This document shows, piece after piece, positions 9,901 to 17,869 of a stretch of 64,000 nucleotides of DNA (positions are counted from its first letter, which is position 1; each line of letters opens with the position of its first letter). The notes beneath the pieces were generated by a model that ran no database searches, had not been told where the DNA came from, and saw nothing but the letters and a program-made list of their open reading frames with translations. The DNA is taken from positions 372,001 through 436,000 of the forward strand of contig NZ_MWQH01000001.1 of the NCBI RefSeq assembly GCF_002210295.1, given 5' to 3'. The position numbers and the translations under genes were made by a program. The stretch is from Fibrobacter sp. UWB5. GTDB lineage: Bacteria > Fibrobacterota > Fibrobacteria > Fibrobacterales > Fibrobacteraceae.

Positions 9901-12739
9901 CCGTGGTAAGAACTATGTCGGCGTCCTGGCCGGTGTCGATAACGGCGCGACGGTCGAAAACATCTTTATCAAGTATGATGTTGCCGGCGAAAATTACGTT
10001 GGCTCTCTTGCCGGTAAGAAATCTGCCGGCTCTGTCGTGAGGAGCGCTTCTAGATTCCTGGTCTCGGGCAAGGAAAACGTGGGCGGTCTCGTGGGCTTTT
10101 TGGGCGAGGCCAGCGTAACGGATTGCTATTCTATCGCAAATGTCTCGGGAACAAAGAATATAGGCGGCTTGGTAGGTTCTTCTGACAAGGCAATCGTGAA
10201 AAACTCGTTTGCCGCAGGTCAAGTCGTAGGCGATTCTAAATGGGGTGGCCTTGCGGGCTCTGACAACAAGTCGACCTACACCTCGGTCTATTATGATACG
10301 ACACTCTGGTATGTTAATACGACGGCTGCGGGGGATCTCCGCAATACAACAGAGATGGTCAAGAAGGAAAACTACGAAGGCTGGGATTTCGATTCAACCT
10401 GGAAGATCGCAGCAGATTCGACTTATCCCTATTTGTCGTGGCTGACTAAGCCTTACTATATATCCAAGACAATGAAGGAAAAGATTTATCCGAATCAGGC
10501 TGTGGATCAGACCATGATGAAAATGGCCGGTTCCGGTACGGAAAAAGACCCGTTCTTGATCAAGACCTACGGAGACTTGAAATCAATCGGATTCGGAAAA
10601 TACAAGCTGTCGGCCGTTTATCGCTTGGCTAACGATATCGATGCCGCCGCTTCCAGGACGGATGAGCGTTTTGCTGTCGGTGGAACAGGATTCAAGCCTA
10701 TTGGTAAGTACGATGTGTTGGAAGAATTCTGCAACTGTTACGGTGTTGTCCTTGGCGGTTACACAAAACAGGATACCGGTGCTTTTACCGGCGAATTCCA
10801 TGGTGGTGGCCATAGCATCGATAGCCTGTACACAGGATTTTGGGATAAAGAAAACAAGACTGTAGGATTTATTGATACGGTTGCCAAATCTGCGGTTGTA
10901 GACAGCTTGACGTTCAAGGGCTATTCTGTCGGTCGCGAAGACTTTGGAATGAAAATAGGTGGCGTTGCTACGGTGAACCATGGTGCTATCCGGAATGTAG
11001 ATGTCGACATTGTGATGGACAGTGTTTATCAAAGTGCGGGGTTCGTGTTCAGGAACTATGGTTCCATCGAGAATGTATCGGTTAAAGGAAAAATCAATGG
11101 TGGCAGACTCGTATCTGGCATTGCACACTTGAATTACGGAACCATTGCCAATGCCAAAATCGATGCGCAGTGGATTGGGGGTGCAAGTGCCGCCGGTGTT
11201 GCCGCGTTGAACTGGGGAACCATCAAGAATGTTTCTGTTAAGGCGAACGTAAAGGAAAACTCTGGCTTCGTAGGTGGCATTGCCGGGTTAAATGCTCCTG
11301 GTGGAACGATTGATAAGAGCTCTGTGAATGTTGATGTATCTGGACAGAAATCATCTTCAGAAGGTTTCTCCATTTATTACGAAGATGGTGGGGAAATCTC
11401 GGTATATTATGATGTGCAAGGCGTTGCAGGCCTTGTCGCAGTCGATAGCGGAATGGTCAAAAATTCTACGGCGTCGGGCGTTATCAATGCAAAAGGAGCC
11501 CTCTACGTAGGTGGCTTGATTGCTAAGGCTTACAGCAAAGAATTGAAAGGGCTGCATGCATCTGTCGATGTTGCTGGAGATCATTATGTCGGCGGCTTGG
11601 TCGGCTTGAACGAAACAACTATTTCGGAATGCTATGCCACCGGAAACGCTGAAGGAACGGGAACGTTCAGCTATTCTGGAGCTTTTGTTGGCCACAACAA
11701 AGGCTTGGTTGAACGCTCTTTTGCGACCGGAAATGCATATAGTGCCGCCAGTTTTGTCGGTGGAAACGATGGAACAATTCGACAGTCTTATTCTACAGGA
11801 AATGTCGAAGGCACGGGTAGCTTTGCCCATAACAACCAGTCTGTAATAGAAGACTGCTATTCGACGGGTGATGTGCTTGCTATAGATTCGTACTATGGTT
11901 TTGGTTTTGTCGAAATTAACGGCAATGATGCAGAGGTAAGAGGATACTCTTCTGGAAGCGCGTTTAAAGACGGCATCCGTTTCTGCGATGGCTTGCCTGC
12001 AAGAACGAAACCCTCGGATGAGTATTACTATTTAGCCGAAGCCTGCAGTGATTCAATGATTGTCGGAAAGGGCCTGACCGATGCTCAGATGAAAATGCAG
12101 AAGTCTTTTGCCGCATTCGACTTTGATTCGGTCTGGTACATCGCCGAAGGCATGAGTTACCCGCAGCTTCGCAACATGCCGAATCCGCCGGTTGCTTCGA
12201 ATGGGGAACTTCTCTATAGCGCCAAACCTCTCGCGAAGGATATCCGTGCCGAACTGCTTGCGGGCGCCTTCGTGATGGATTCTACGGCGAAGAAGGTGCT
12301 TAAGCTGGATTCTGCAAGTGAGGCCTTGCTCGATTCTCTGGAAAACGAAAAATCGCCTTCCGGAACGTTTGTCATCTCTTACCGTGTGGGAATCCTTTTC
12401 GATTCCGATACGCTCTGGAGCAGGACAGCCAGCGTTGAACTCACCATTGAAAAAACGACGGGTGCCCGCGTTCGCAATGTCGTGGTGATGCATTCGCTCG
12501 GTGCTGCGTTCCGCGACGCTCATGTGGCTCTCCACTTCGGAATTCCTGACGCGGGTGCGGTAAAGTTCTTGCTCATGGATATGCAGGGCCGCGTCGTGAA
12601 GGCCTTTGACCTAGGACGCCGTGCAGCGGGTGAGTATTTCGAAACTGTCGCTGCCGAGGGTGTCGTTCGCGGTCGCTATATCGGTGTGCTGCAGGTGAAT
12701 GGCCGTGTGACAGACAAGGTAATGCTGCTGAAGCGGTAA
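6971..12739 (+). CDS. Giant secreted GLUG-repeat protein with T9SS-like C-terminus
   Basis: The protein is 1922 residues, with a signal peptide (cleavage near QSFA-ANG) and a strong ribosome site (CGAGGAGAATT). It is built from four large modules starting near residues 24, 556, 852 and 1185. Modules 1, 3 and 4 open with AGxGTxxxPFxI-type sequence and module 2 starts directly at TFAELQKIG. Each continues with a DLKxIG-type segment, a DIDA-type segment, GFxPIG and DGxNHTI, and then many GLUG repeats (VGGIVG, VGGLVG, VGGVAG). GLUG repeats (PF07581) form beta-solenoid-like stalks in surface and adhesin-like proteins. The last about 90 residues (VKFLLMDMQGRVVKAF...GRYIGVLQVNGRVTDKVMLLKR) look like a type-A T9SS sorting domain. 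Adhesion or substrate contact is the best guess; no catalytic domain is visible. Confidence 0.88.
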   Translation: MKFGFVVSAVLSLFAIQSFAANGTMKGAGSAKNPFQIEDYEDLKAIGTGAYLYSSDYALAKDIDASASMNEMCNADGCNGFIPIGKNKDAADSIIFWGNIDGQNHTISNLNLWLPCERDVAFIAYLGGSVSNLNFDHVNVTGRVSESNYVATVAAKSVGKIRNVKVTNGFVQGQNYVGGIVGHATKEYNEGATIVNASFQGTIKGSQRVGGIVGQLDMDLDSAFVDAEIIALKKDVGGIVGYLTGAVRRTRSTGSIIPGMPDVDDVGGVAGYSKGGVYSCVSLMNLISYGYTFDDDIGGIVGDNAQGAVLYSYALGNVEGSSDVGGIVGTDGRVMNSYAFGSVKGEQYVGGIAGSYAGVFHSYAVVSVQGKSDVGGLIGGSPDSIVSSYWNTEISGIDSSAGGVGLTTAQMLKWDSYVGWDTVGYEEYVIDGTDTCAYYEYIGYCTSPTGNFIKTWDIDDGKSFPYLKENDFSKRSLVPIAVPTVAAKWQETPTVAALIDVEGELVGKWTGSVQPVFVDDTLCRDSLYYGYRIGVVVGKDTVWGTSSHVAIPNKIEISTFAELQKIGHDIAYPLLGNYELTADIDAKGLNFEPIGDSVHIFHGTFDGKNHTIKNLVIDKPTRDFTGLFGFVESAVIQNLTLENAKVVGSWVVGALIGESRNAVVSHVVSLNGDVQGEWSVGGLIGYGIADSVTYVGTTGKVKGTENVGGLVGSIEAYFELTDAFSVNVVKGHEDVGGVIGYNYDYSYGDMIPNIYRVYSASMIKSPRSAAEGIVEHGGSSVDDSTCFFDSTVAGIGRKGKTTEEMLLKSTYKDYDFETVWEIQNGVSYPYFKGMDPILPGMLVDDGTVNVLAGAGTETVPYKIYDYDDLKYVGKYEYGLDAYYKLMGNINATASFKENCNADSTLCKGFEPIGEFSGVFIGNNKIIAGLNINRPDEDSVGLFRALAKGAKVSNVVFDTASYLGESYSYGPARTRGAIRGKNYVGVLAGVDNGATVENIFIKYDVAGENYVGSLAGKKSAGSVVRSASRFLVSGKENVGGLVGFLGEASVTDCYSIANVSGTKNIGGLVGSSDKAIVKNSFAAGQVVGDSKWGGLAGSDNKSTYTSVYYDTTLWYVNTTAAGDLRNTTEMVKKENYEGWDFDSTWKIAADSTYPYLSWLTKPYYISKTMKEKIYPNQAVDQTMMKMAGSGTEKDPFLIKTYGDLKSIGFGKYKLSAVYRLANDIDAAASRTDERFAVGGTGFKPIGKYDVLEEFCNCYGVVLGGYTKQDTGAFTGEFHGGGHSIDSLYTGFWDKENKTVGFIDTVAKSAVVDSLTFKGYSVGREDFGMKIGGVATVNHGAIRNVDVDIVMDSVYQSAGFVFRNYGSIENVSVKGKINGGRLVSGIAHLNYGTIANAKIDAQWIGGASAAGVAALNWGTIKNVSVKANVKENSGFVGGIAGLNAPGGTIDKSSVNVDVSGQKSSSEGFSIYYEDGGEISVYYDVQGVAGLVAVDSGMVKNSTASGVINAKGALYVGGLIAKAYSKELKGLHASVDVAGDHYVGGLVGLNETTISECYATGNAEGTGTFSYSGAFVGHNKGLVERSFATGNAYSAASFVGGNDGTIRQSYSTGNVEGTGSFAHNNQSVIEDCYSTGDVLAIDSYYGFGFVEINGNDAEVRGYSSGSAFKDGIRFCDGLPARTKPSDEYYYLAEACSDSMIVGKGLTDAQMKMQKSFAAFDFDSVWYIAEGMSYPQLRNMPNPPVASNGELLYSAKPLAKDIRAELLAGAFVMDSTAKKVLKLDSASEALLDSLENEKSPSGTFVISYRVGILFDSDTLWSRTASVELTIEKTTGARVRNVVVMHSLGAAFRDAHVALHFGIPDAGAVKFLLMDMQGRVVKAFDLGRRAAGEYFETVAAEGVVRGRYIGVLQVNGRVTDKVMLLKR

Positions 12740-12765
12740 AATACGACCTTTAAAAGTGAATTGAG

Positions 12766-12797
12766 GGCTCTCGCGAAATGCGGGAGCCTTTTTGTTT
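12766..12797 (+). terminator. Rho-independent terminator after GLUG protein
   Basis: The stem GGCTCTCGC/GCGGGAGCC (one G-T pair, loop GAAAT) is followed by TTTTTGTTTT. Confidence 0.88.
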
Positions 12798-12833
12798 TGT
12801 GTTTTGAGGATTTTGTTTCATGGATTTTGAACT

Positions 12834-12952
12834 TTGTTTTATAGATTGCTAAAAATTTTTGCATTCGGATATAAAGTGGCGAAATTTACTTAAAAACGCA
12901 AATTCTGTTTTAAGAAAAATGTTGCATGGCGTTTTTTAAAATTCTATTTTAT
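12834..12952 (+). promoter_or_regulatory. Shared twin-box promoter region, copy 1
   Basis: Box 1 (TTGTTTTA, 12834) and box 2 (CTGTTTTA, 12905) lie 71 bp apart, followed by a weak TATTTTAT at 12945 just before the ORF. The order and spacing match the regions before 17006 and 19867, including the 'TAGATT...TAAA' and 'AAACGC' stretches around the boxes. This is the most diverged of the three copies. Confidence 0.5.
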
Positions 12953-12959
12953 GGTCATG

Positions 12960-13811
12960 ATGAAATCAGTTATTGAATACAAAGACTATCGCGAGTACGT
13001 ACTCGATTACTACCGCGAGCGCAAGCGCACCTCGGCGTTTACATGGCGCGAGTTTGCGAAGATTGCGGGTTTCGCATCGGGGTCCTACCTGAAGCTTGTT
13101 TGCGACGGTAAGACTCGACTTCGGGAAGAGGGAGCAAAGAAAACGGCCTTGGCAATGGGGTTGCTGGGGTTTGAATTCGACTACTTCGTTTTGATGGTTC
13201 GATACGAAAACGCAAAGACAGATCGAGAGAAAAAGAAGTGCTTCGAGGAAATGGAGGCCTTGAGTTCTGCGCATCACGTGAAAATTCTGGGCAGCGAGAT
13301 GTACACGTTCTATGAAACGTGGAAACATTCCGTGGTCCGTGAATTGGCCGTGGCGATGCCCGGGGCGAAACCGCACGAAATCGCGAAGGCTTGCCGGTTG
13401 CCTATTTCGGCAGCTGACGTAAGCAGCAGTTTGCGATTCCTTTTGAATGCCGGATTCCTGACGATAGATGCCAAGGGCATTTACCACCAGACGAGTCATT
13501 CGATTACGACGGGGCGCTTGAAGGTGGTTTCGGTGGCGGTGCATTCGCTGCTGCGCCAGATGGGCGAATTCGCGCTCGAGGCTTTGGACAAGTTGCCTAT
13601 TTCGGAGCGCCACTTTAGCGGCGTTACCATGGGCATGACTGCCGAAAGCTACGAGAAGGTCATCGAGGAACTCACGGAGTGCCGCAAGCGCATCGTGTCG
13701 ATTGTCTCGGCTGACAAAAAGGTGGAAAAAGTTTGCCGCTTGAACATGCAACTTTTCCCGCTATCTGAAAATTTAAATTGTAACCCGACTGATTTGGGTA
13801 AAGGAGCTTGA
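12960..13811 (+). CDS. TIGR02147/DUF4423 family protein, putative DNA-binding regulator
   Basis: The protein is about 283 residues. The start MKSVIEYKDYREYV is chosen because it aligns with MKEIVEYTDYRKFI of the paralogue at 17006; in-frame ATGs also exist at 12951 and 12957. The N-terminal part (SAFTWREFAKIAGFASGSYLKLVCDGKTRL) looks like a helix-turn-helix. The DUF4423-type C-terminal part contains HSVVREL, DVSSSLRFLLNAGFL, MGEFALEAL and HFSGVTMGM. TIGR02147 is known as a large paralogous family of F. succinogenes; regulatory function is inferred from the fold and context. The lipoprotein gene at 13813 starts 1 bp after its stop, so the two are co-transcribed. Confidence 0.85.
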   Translation: MKSVIEYKDYREYVLDYYRERKRTSAFTWREFAKIAGFASGSYLKLVCDGKTRLREEGAKKTALAMGLLGFEFDYFVLMVRYENAKTDREKKKCFEEMEALSSAHHVKILGSEMYTFYETWKHSVVRELAVAMPGAKPHEIAKACRLPISAADVSSSLRFLLNAGFLTIDAKGIYHQTSHSITTGRLKVVSVAVHSLLRQMGEFALEALDKLPISERHFSGVTMGMTAESYEKVIEELTECRKRIVSIVSADKKVEKVCRLNMQLFPLSENLNCNPTDLGKGA

Positions 13812-13812
13812 A

Positions 13813-15558
13813 ATGATTCACTTTTTTGACGAGAAGAAAACGGGGCTTGTCTTGGCGCTTGCTTTGGGCGCGTCGCTCACGGCATGCTCCAATGTGGACT
13901 CGAAGTCCGCTGGTACGAGCGAAGAAGCGGAAGGCATTATCGCCATTTCGGACAAGAAGATTGCCGGCGTGTCGCAGAAGGGTCCTTTTGTAAAGGGTTC
14001 TGAAGTGACCCTTAGGGAAACTTCGAAAGACGGAAGTTTTGAACCTACAGGCAGGGAATTTACCACCAAGACTGTCAGCGACAAGGGCGATTTCAAGTTT
14101 GACAATATCGATTTGGAAAGCCAGTACGCGCTTCTTTCTGTAGAGGGTCACTATGAGCGTGAATACACGGGTGAGGCATCTAGCTGCCCGATGCGTCTCG
14201 ATGCCGTATCTGATTTGGAAAAACGCGAAACGGTAAACATCAACCTCTTGACTCATTTTGAATACAAGCGTGTCCTGAATCTGGTCAAGGAGGGCAAGAC
14301 CTTTGCCGAAGCCAAAAAGCAAGCCGCAAAGGAAGTCTTTGCCGCGTTCGGTGTCAAGATCGATGTTTCCTCTGCAGAAGACTTGAACATCTACAATTCT
14401 TCGGATGGCGACAGAACGCTCTACAATCTTAGCCGAATTATAGATGAACAGCCTGAATGGAATTATTGGCACGATTGGTATAATGCTGATGACGATATCG
14501 ATTGCTCCAAATTGCAAGATTATATCGATGGATTTACCAATGACTTTGCCGATGACGGTGTTCTCGCAGATTCGATTATGCAGGATCTCGCTGGCGAAGG
14601 CTATAGCTCTGCCAAGGAATGGAGCAACATGATGGATGTAGACGAAGATGATATCAAGAGAAAGGACGAGGCAAACCCGGGTGAATTAAGCATCCGTTTC
14701 TTGAAGAGTGAATACGATTTCGGCATTCTAGTCTTCTTGAATTATATGGATTTGGAACTCTGTACCGCCGACCTTTGGGGCGAATACAGAAAGCTGGATA
14801 AGGCCATGGTGCTTGACGGAGAGCTTGTTGACTCGGGCTATTTCCTTTGCAATGGGTATTATTGGGATTTGCAGACAAAGGGATATATCGATTCTCTCAA
14901 GATTCCGGTTGACCACAAAACGGGAACTATGACCGACCCGCGTGACGGACATAAGTACAAGACCGTGAGCTTTGAATACGAAGGGAAAAAGTATGAATGG
15001 ATGGCCGAAGAACTCAAGTATGAATCTGATGGACTCTATACTTGGACGGAAGCCATGCAACTTGATGACAAGTACATGACGGATGTCGTTGACGACAGCT
15101 TGATTGGTGAGACTCACCAGGGGGTCTGTCCCGAAGGTTGGCATGTGTCCAGTACCGAGGATTGGAGAGCCTTGGTGGATTATGTCGGCGACGTTAAAAA
15201 CTTGCTTAACGAAAACTGGAGAACTTCTGATATAGATGCGGCCTTTGGAAAAGATTTGATTGGCGTGTACTACAACAAGTTTGATTTTAACCTTATGCCG
15301 GTGGATACGGTGTACTTGGAAGTCTATTACCATTCTTACAAGCAAGGTTCTTACCATATAAGCGTGCCGGATGAAGACGAGGCTGCTTACTATCAGCTCT
15401 TGCTTGAAATAATTGATGATGAAGAAGAACGCGAAGAAATTGAAAGTTATCTTACTCCGACGCCGATAGGTGACTATTATGTGGAAGTCTCTCCCTACGA
15501 TTATCGTGTTGAAGAAGAACCGCTAAAAGAAGCTTACGTGCGTTGCGTAAAGAATTAG
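13813..15558 (+). CDS. FISUMP-domain lipoprotein paired with TIGR02147 gene
   Basis: The 581-residue product has lipobox LTAC (Cys25). An N-terminal beta module begins GVSQKGPFVKGSEVTL and continues to the YEREYTGEASS region. A helical segment follows (VNINLLTHFEYKRVLNLVKEG...AKKQAAKEVFAAFGV), shared with the lipoproteins at 17859 and 20878. After an acidic, Tyr/Trp-rich stretch, a FISUMP domain starts near residue 372 (GTMTDPRDGHKYKTV, WMAEEL, GVCPEGWHVSS). The ribosome site AAAGGAG lies inside the 3' end of the regulator gene. A surface-exposed role is likely; the ligand is unknown. Confidence 0.87.
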   Translation: MIHFFDEKKTGLVLALALGASLTACSNVDSKSAGTSEEAEGIIAISDKKIAGVSQKGPFVKGSEVTLRETSKDGSFEPTGREFTTKTVSDKGDFKFDNIDLESQYALLSVEGHYEREYTGEASSCPMRLDAVSDLEKRETVNINLLTHFEYKRVLNLVKEGKTFAEAKKQAAKEVFAAFGVKIDVSSAEDLNIYNSSDGDRTLYNLSRIIDEQPEWNYWHDWYNADDDIDCSKLQDYIDGFTNDFADDGVLADSIMQDLAGEGYSSAKEWSNMMDVDEDDIKRKDEANPGELSIRFLKSEYDFGILVFLNYMDLELCTADLWGEYRKLDKAMVLDGELVDSGYFLCNGYYWDLQTKGYIDSLKIPVDHKTGTMTDPRDGHKYKTVSFEYEGKKYEWMAEELKYESDGLYTWTEAMQLDDKYMTDVVDDSLIGETHQGVCPEGWHVSSTEDWRALVDYVGDVKNLLNENWRTSDIDAAFGKDLIGVYYNKFDFNLMPVDTVYLEVYYHSYKQGSYHISVPDEDEAAYYQLLLEIIDDEEEREEIESYLTPTPIGDYYVEVSPYDYRVEEEPLKEAYVRCVKN

Positions 15559-15639
15559 AACAGACAAAGTAAAATACATTTGATTCCCTCAAAATTTGGA
15601 CCCGGGAGTGTTCGGGCTGAGGGAAGGTTAGGAGAGAGA

Positions 15640-15669
15640 CCTCGCTAGGAAACTAGCGAGGCTTTTTTT
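15640..15669 (+). terminator. Rho-independent terminator
   Basis: A perfect stem (CCTCGCTAG/CTAGCGAGG, loop GAAA) is followed by C and seven Ts. It ends the TIGR02147-FISUMP unit. Confidence 0.92.
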
Positions 15670-15675
15670 GTGTGC

Positions 15676-16794
15676 TTAAAGCGATTCCATCCAGCGGGAC
15701 ATAAATACGTTATAGACACTATAAGCTTTCCCGTTTAAATCGTTTTGCTCTAGCAGCAGTTCCTTTTCGACAAGGGCAGTGAGGATTTTCTTTGCGGTGG
15801 CCGCGTTTCCGATTTTGTATTTCATCAAGAAATCTGCCGCGGTCGGCTTTTTGACTTCGCCTTCTTTGGCGACTGCGACGAGGTATTTCCACTGTTTCTC
15901 GGTAATCAGATTGCGACGCTCTATGAAGTTTGTTGTTTCGAACCGAAGAATTCTGGATGCGACTTTTTTTACATCTTCTAACGTAATCCTTTGGGATGAA
16001 TCCGCAAAAACCTGGTTGCAGACGAATTGAGTGTAATAAGTGTGCCGTTTTGTCCAACCCAAGATAAAATCGACGGCGTCGTCGTCAATGGATTTGCCTG
16101 CCTTTTTGAAGAGACCTGTAATAAATGCCTTGTATTTATCTGCGTCTATACGGTTGATATAGATTGTTCTTGAACTTTCATAAAAAGGTTTCTTTGCGTT
16201 GGTAAACATGTCTGCCATTAAATGTTTTTTGCTTCCGCAGAAAATGAATTTTACATGGTGTAATTGTTGGATGTATGTCCGCAGTAGGGCTTCGGTATTT
16301 GTTTCTTTGAATTCTCTTATTTGTTGAAATTCGTCAATAGCAAAAATGATTTGCGTTTCTTGTTTTTCAAGAAAATCAAAAATGGATTTTAGTGTAGGAT
16401 GTTTTTGCGAGTCTGTTTGGAATGAAAGCGAAACCTGTGGGCTACCGGAAATGGGATCGTAACTGAGTGTGGGTCTTGCGTTTTTAAGGGCGTTGAAGAA
16501 TTTTTTTATTATGGACTCGCTTGTTACGGCATTAACGATTGCTTCGGAAAGAATCTTGAGAAAATCATCTAGGTTTTGAGCTGAGAAAATATCTGCATAT
16601 ATGCAGGTGCATTTTTTCTCGCGGAGGTCTTCAAATGTTCTGAAAATTAGGCCTGTTTTTCCGTAACGTCTAGGCGAAATGAGTGTCACGTTGGAGCCAT
16701 TCGTTAAGAGAGAGACGATTTCTTTGAGCTCCTGTTCGCGGCCGCAGAACAGTTCCTTTGATGTGTAGGGCTCTAGCAAAAACGGGTTTTTCAC
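15676..16794 (-). CDS. AAA ATPase (PF01637-like) with winged-helix C-terminus
   Basis: I choose the GTG at 16792-16794 (minus strand), with ribosome site GAGGT 4 bases upstream, giving 372 residues (VKNPFLLEPYTSKELFCGREQEL). The ORF is open to an ATG at 16860, but that longer form would read through the repeat array at 16803-16851. Walker A is ISPRRYGKTG and Walker B is IIFAIDEFQQI. The last about 75 residues (EKQWKYLVAVA...KPTAADFLMKYKIGNAATAKKILTALVEKELL) look like a winged helix. No nuclease domain is seen. This type (MNS-like STAND ATPase) is frequent in gut and rumen bacteria and its role is unclear. It sits between two TIGR02147 units and opposes both. Confidence 0.85.
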   Translation of the reverse strand: MKNPFLLEPYTSKELFCGREQELKEIVSLLTNGSNVTLISPRRYGKTGLIFRTFEDLREKKCTCIYADIFSAQNLDDFLKILSEAIVNAVTSESIIKKFFNALKNARPTLSYDPISGSPQVSLSFQTDSQKHPTLKSIFDFLEKQETQIIFAIDEFQQIREFKETNTEALLRTYIQQLHHVKFIFCGSKKHLMADMFTNAKKPFYESSRTIYINRIDADKYKAFITGLFKKAGKSIDDDAVDFILGWTKRHTYYTQFVCNQVFADSSQRITLEDVKKVASRILRFETTNFIERRNLITEKQWKYLVAVAKEGEVKKPTAADFLMKYKIGNAATAKKILTALVEKELLLEQNDLNGKAYSVYNVFMSRWMESL

Positions 16795-16802
16795 GATGAC
16801 CT

Positions 16803-16851
16803 CACTATACTTTTGGTAATATACCTTTAGTAATATACTAAAAGTATAGTG
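16803..16851 (-). promoter_or_regulatory. Repeat-rich operator/promoter upstream of AAA ATPase
   Basis: A 12-bp inverted repeat (CACTATACTTTT at 16803-16814, AAAAGTATAGTG at 16840-16851) encloses two contiguous 14-bp direct repeats. Read on the minus strand these are TATATTACYAAARG, at 16810-16837. The block ends 8 bases before the chosen GTG start. The structure suggests cooperative binding by a regulator, perhaps the ATPase's own winged helix (inference). Confidence 0.55.
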
Positions 16852-16883
16852 AAATGTCAATAGGATGGTAGTCCCGTGTCCTT

Positions 16884-17000
16884 GGAATACGGAATTGTGT
16901 TCTGTTTTGCTTAAATTTTTAAAATTTTTGACAAAAATGGTAAATTTTAAAAGTAAATCGTAGATTTGTGTTCTAAATCATCAAAATTTGTCTATATTTG
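16884..17000 (+). promoter_or_regulatory. Shared twin-box promoter region, copy 2
   Basis: GGAATAC (16884), TTGTGTTC (16895) and a second TTGTGTTC (16966) are followed by TATATTTG (16993-17000). The boxes are 71 bp apart. The same order is found before 19867 (70 bp). The -7-like TATATTTG ends 5 bases before the ATG at 17006, and no -35 match is seen at 16-18 bp. That fits an activator-dependent and possibly leaderless promoter (inference). Confidence 0.6.
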
Positions 17001-17005
17001 TGACC

Positions 17006-17869
17006 ATGAAGGAGATTGTAGAATATACCGATTATCGTAAGTTCATTCAGGACTATTACGATGAACGCAAGCGTACTTCGGCGTTTACCTGGCGAGACTT
17101 TGCGCGAGACGCGGGGTTTTCGTCGGCGGTATATCTGAAGTATGTCTGCGAGGGGAAGAAAAACCTGAGCGTAGGGGCTGCAGGTTCCGTAGCGAGTGCT
17201 ATGGGGTTGGTGGGGTTCGAACACACGTACTTTGTGCTGATGGTTTCGTACGCGCATGCGAAGGGGGACGAGGCGAAACGAGCCGCGTTCGAGGAACGCT
17301 GTGCGCTTGCGAATGCTCACAAGGTGCGTGTGCTAGGGGTCGAAGAGTTCAATTATTTTAAATCGTGGAAAAACGTGGTGCTGCGAGAACTTGCGCCAAA
17401 TATGCCCGGTGCAAAGCCGCTAGAAATGGCTCATGCGATAAAGCCCGCGATAACCGCTGCCGAAGTCACGGAGACGCTCGACTTTTTGGTGCGGGCAAAG
17501 CTCTTGAAAAAAGACAAAAACGGAAATTACCAGCAGACGGACAAGGCGATTTCGATGGGCTCTGTAGACGCCGTGCCTGTGGCTGCCCGCGATTTGCAGC
17601 GCCAGATGGGCGAATTCGCCGTAAAGGCAATCAATTTACCGCTTTCGGAACGCGACATGTCGGGCCTTACCATGGGCCTCACCCGTAAATCTTACGAACG
17701 GATTCGTAAGGAACTCGCAGATTGCCGCCGCCGAATTATCGCGATTGCCTCGGAAGACGACGAGACGGAACAGGTTTACCGATTGAATTTGCAACTGTTC
17801 CCGCTGAGTGAACCTTTGGCAAAAGAAAGCAAGACTTCAGTTAAGAAGGAAGGAGACAATGAAAAATAA
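17006..17869 (+). CDS. TIGR02147/DUF4423 family protein, putative DNA-binding regulator
   Basis: The protein is 287 residues from ATG 17006; the frame extends to a TTG at 16988, but that lies inside the promoter box. It is a clear paralogue of the protein at 12960 throughout: SAFTWRDFARDAGFSSAVYLKYVCEGKKNL, HKVRVLGVEEFNYFKSWKNVVLREL, RQMGEFAVKAINLPLSERDMSGLTMGL, RRRIIAIAS. The N-terminal third is the likely DNA-binding part. No ribosome site precedes the ATG. Its 3' end overlaps the downstream lipoprotein start by 11 bp, which implies translational coupling. It is probably a regulator of its own operon (inference). Confidence 0.85.
   Translation: MKEIVEYTDYRKFIQDYYDERKRTSAFTWRDFARDAGFSSAVYLKYVCEGKKNLSVGAAGSVASAMGLVGFEHTYFVLMVSYAHAKGDEAKRAAFEERCALANAHKVRVLGVEEFNYFKSWKNVVLRELAPNMPGAKPLEMAHAIKPAITAAEVTETLDFLVRAKLLKKDKNGNYQQTDKAISMGSVDAVPVAARDLQRQMGEFAVKAINLPLSERDMSGLTMGLTRKSYERIRKELADCRRRIIAIASEDDETEQVYRLNLQLFPLSEPLAKESKTSVKKEGDNEK

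Noticed and set aside
7480-12000. Recurrent VGGIVG-coding segments considered as a CRISPR-like or tandem DNA repeat
   Set aside because: Repeats are conserved at the protein level and variable in DNA and spacing; they are GLUG repeats within one gene.
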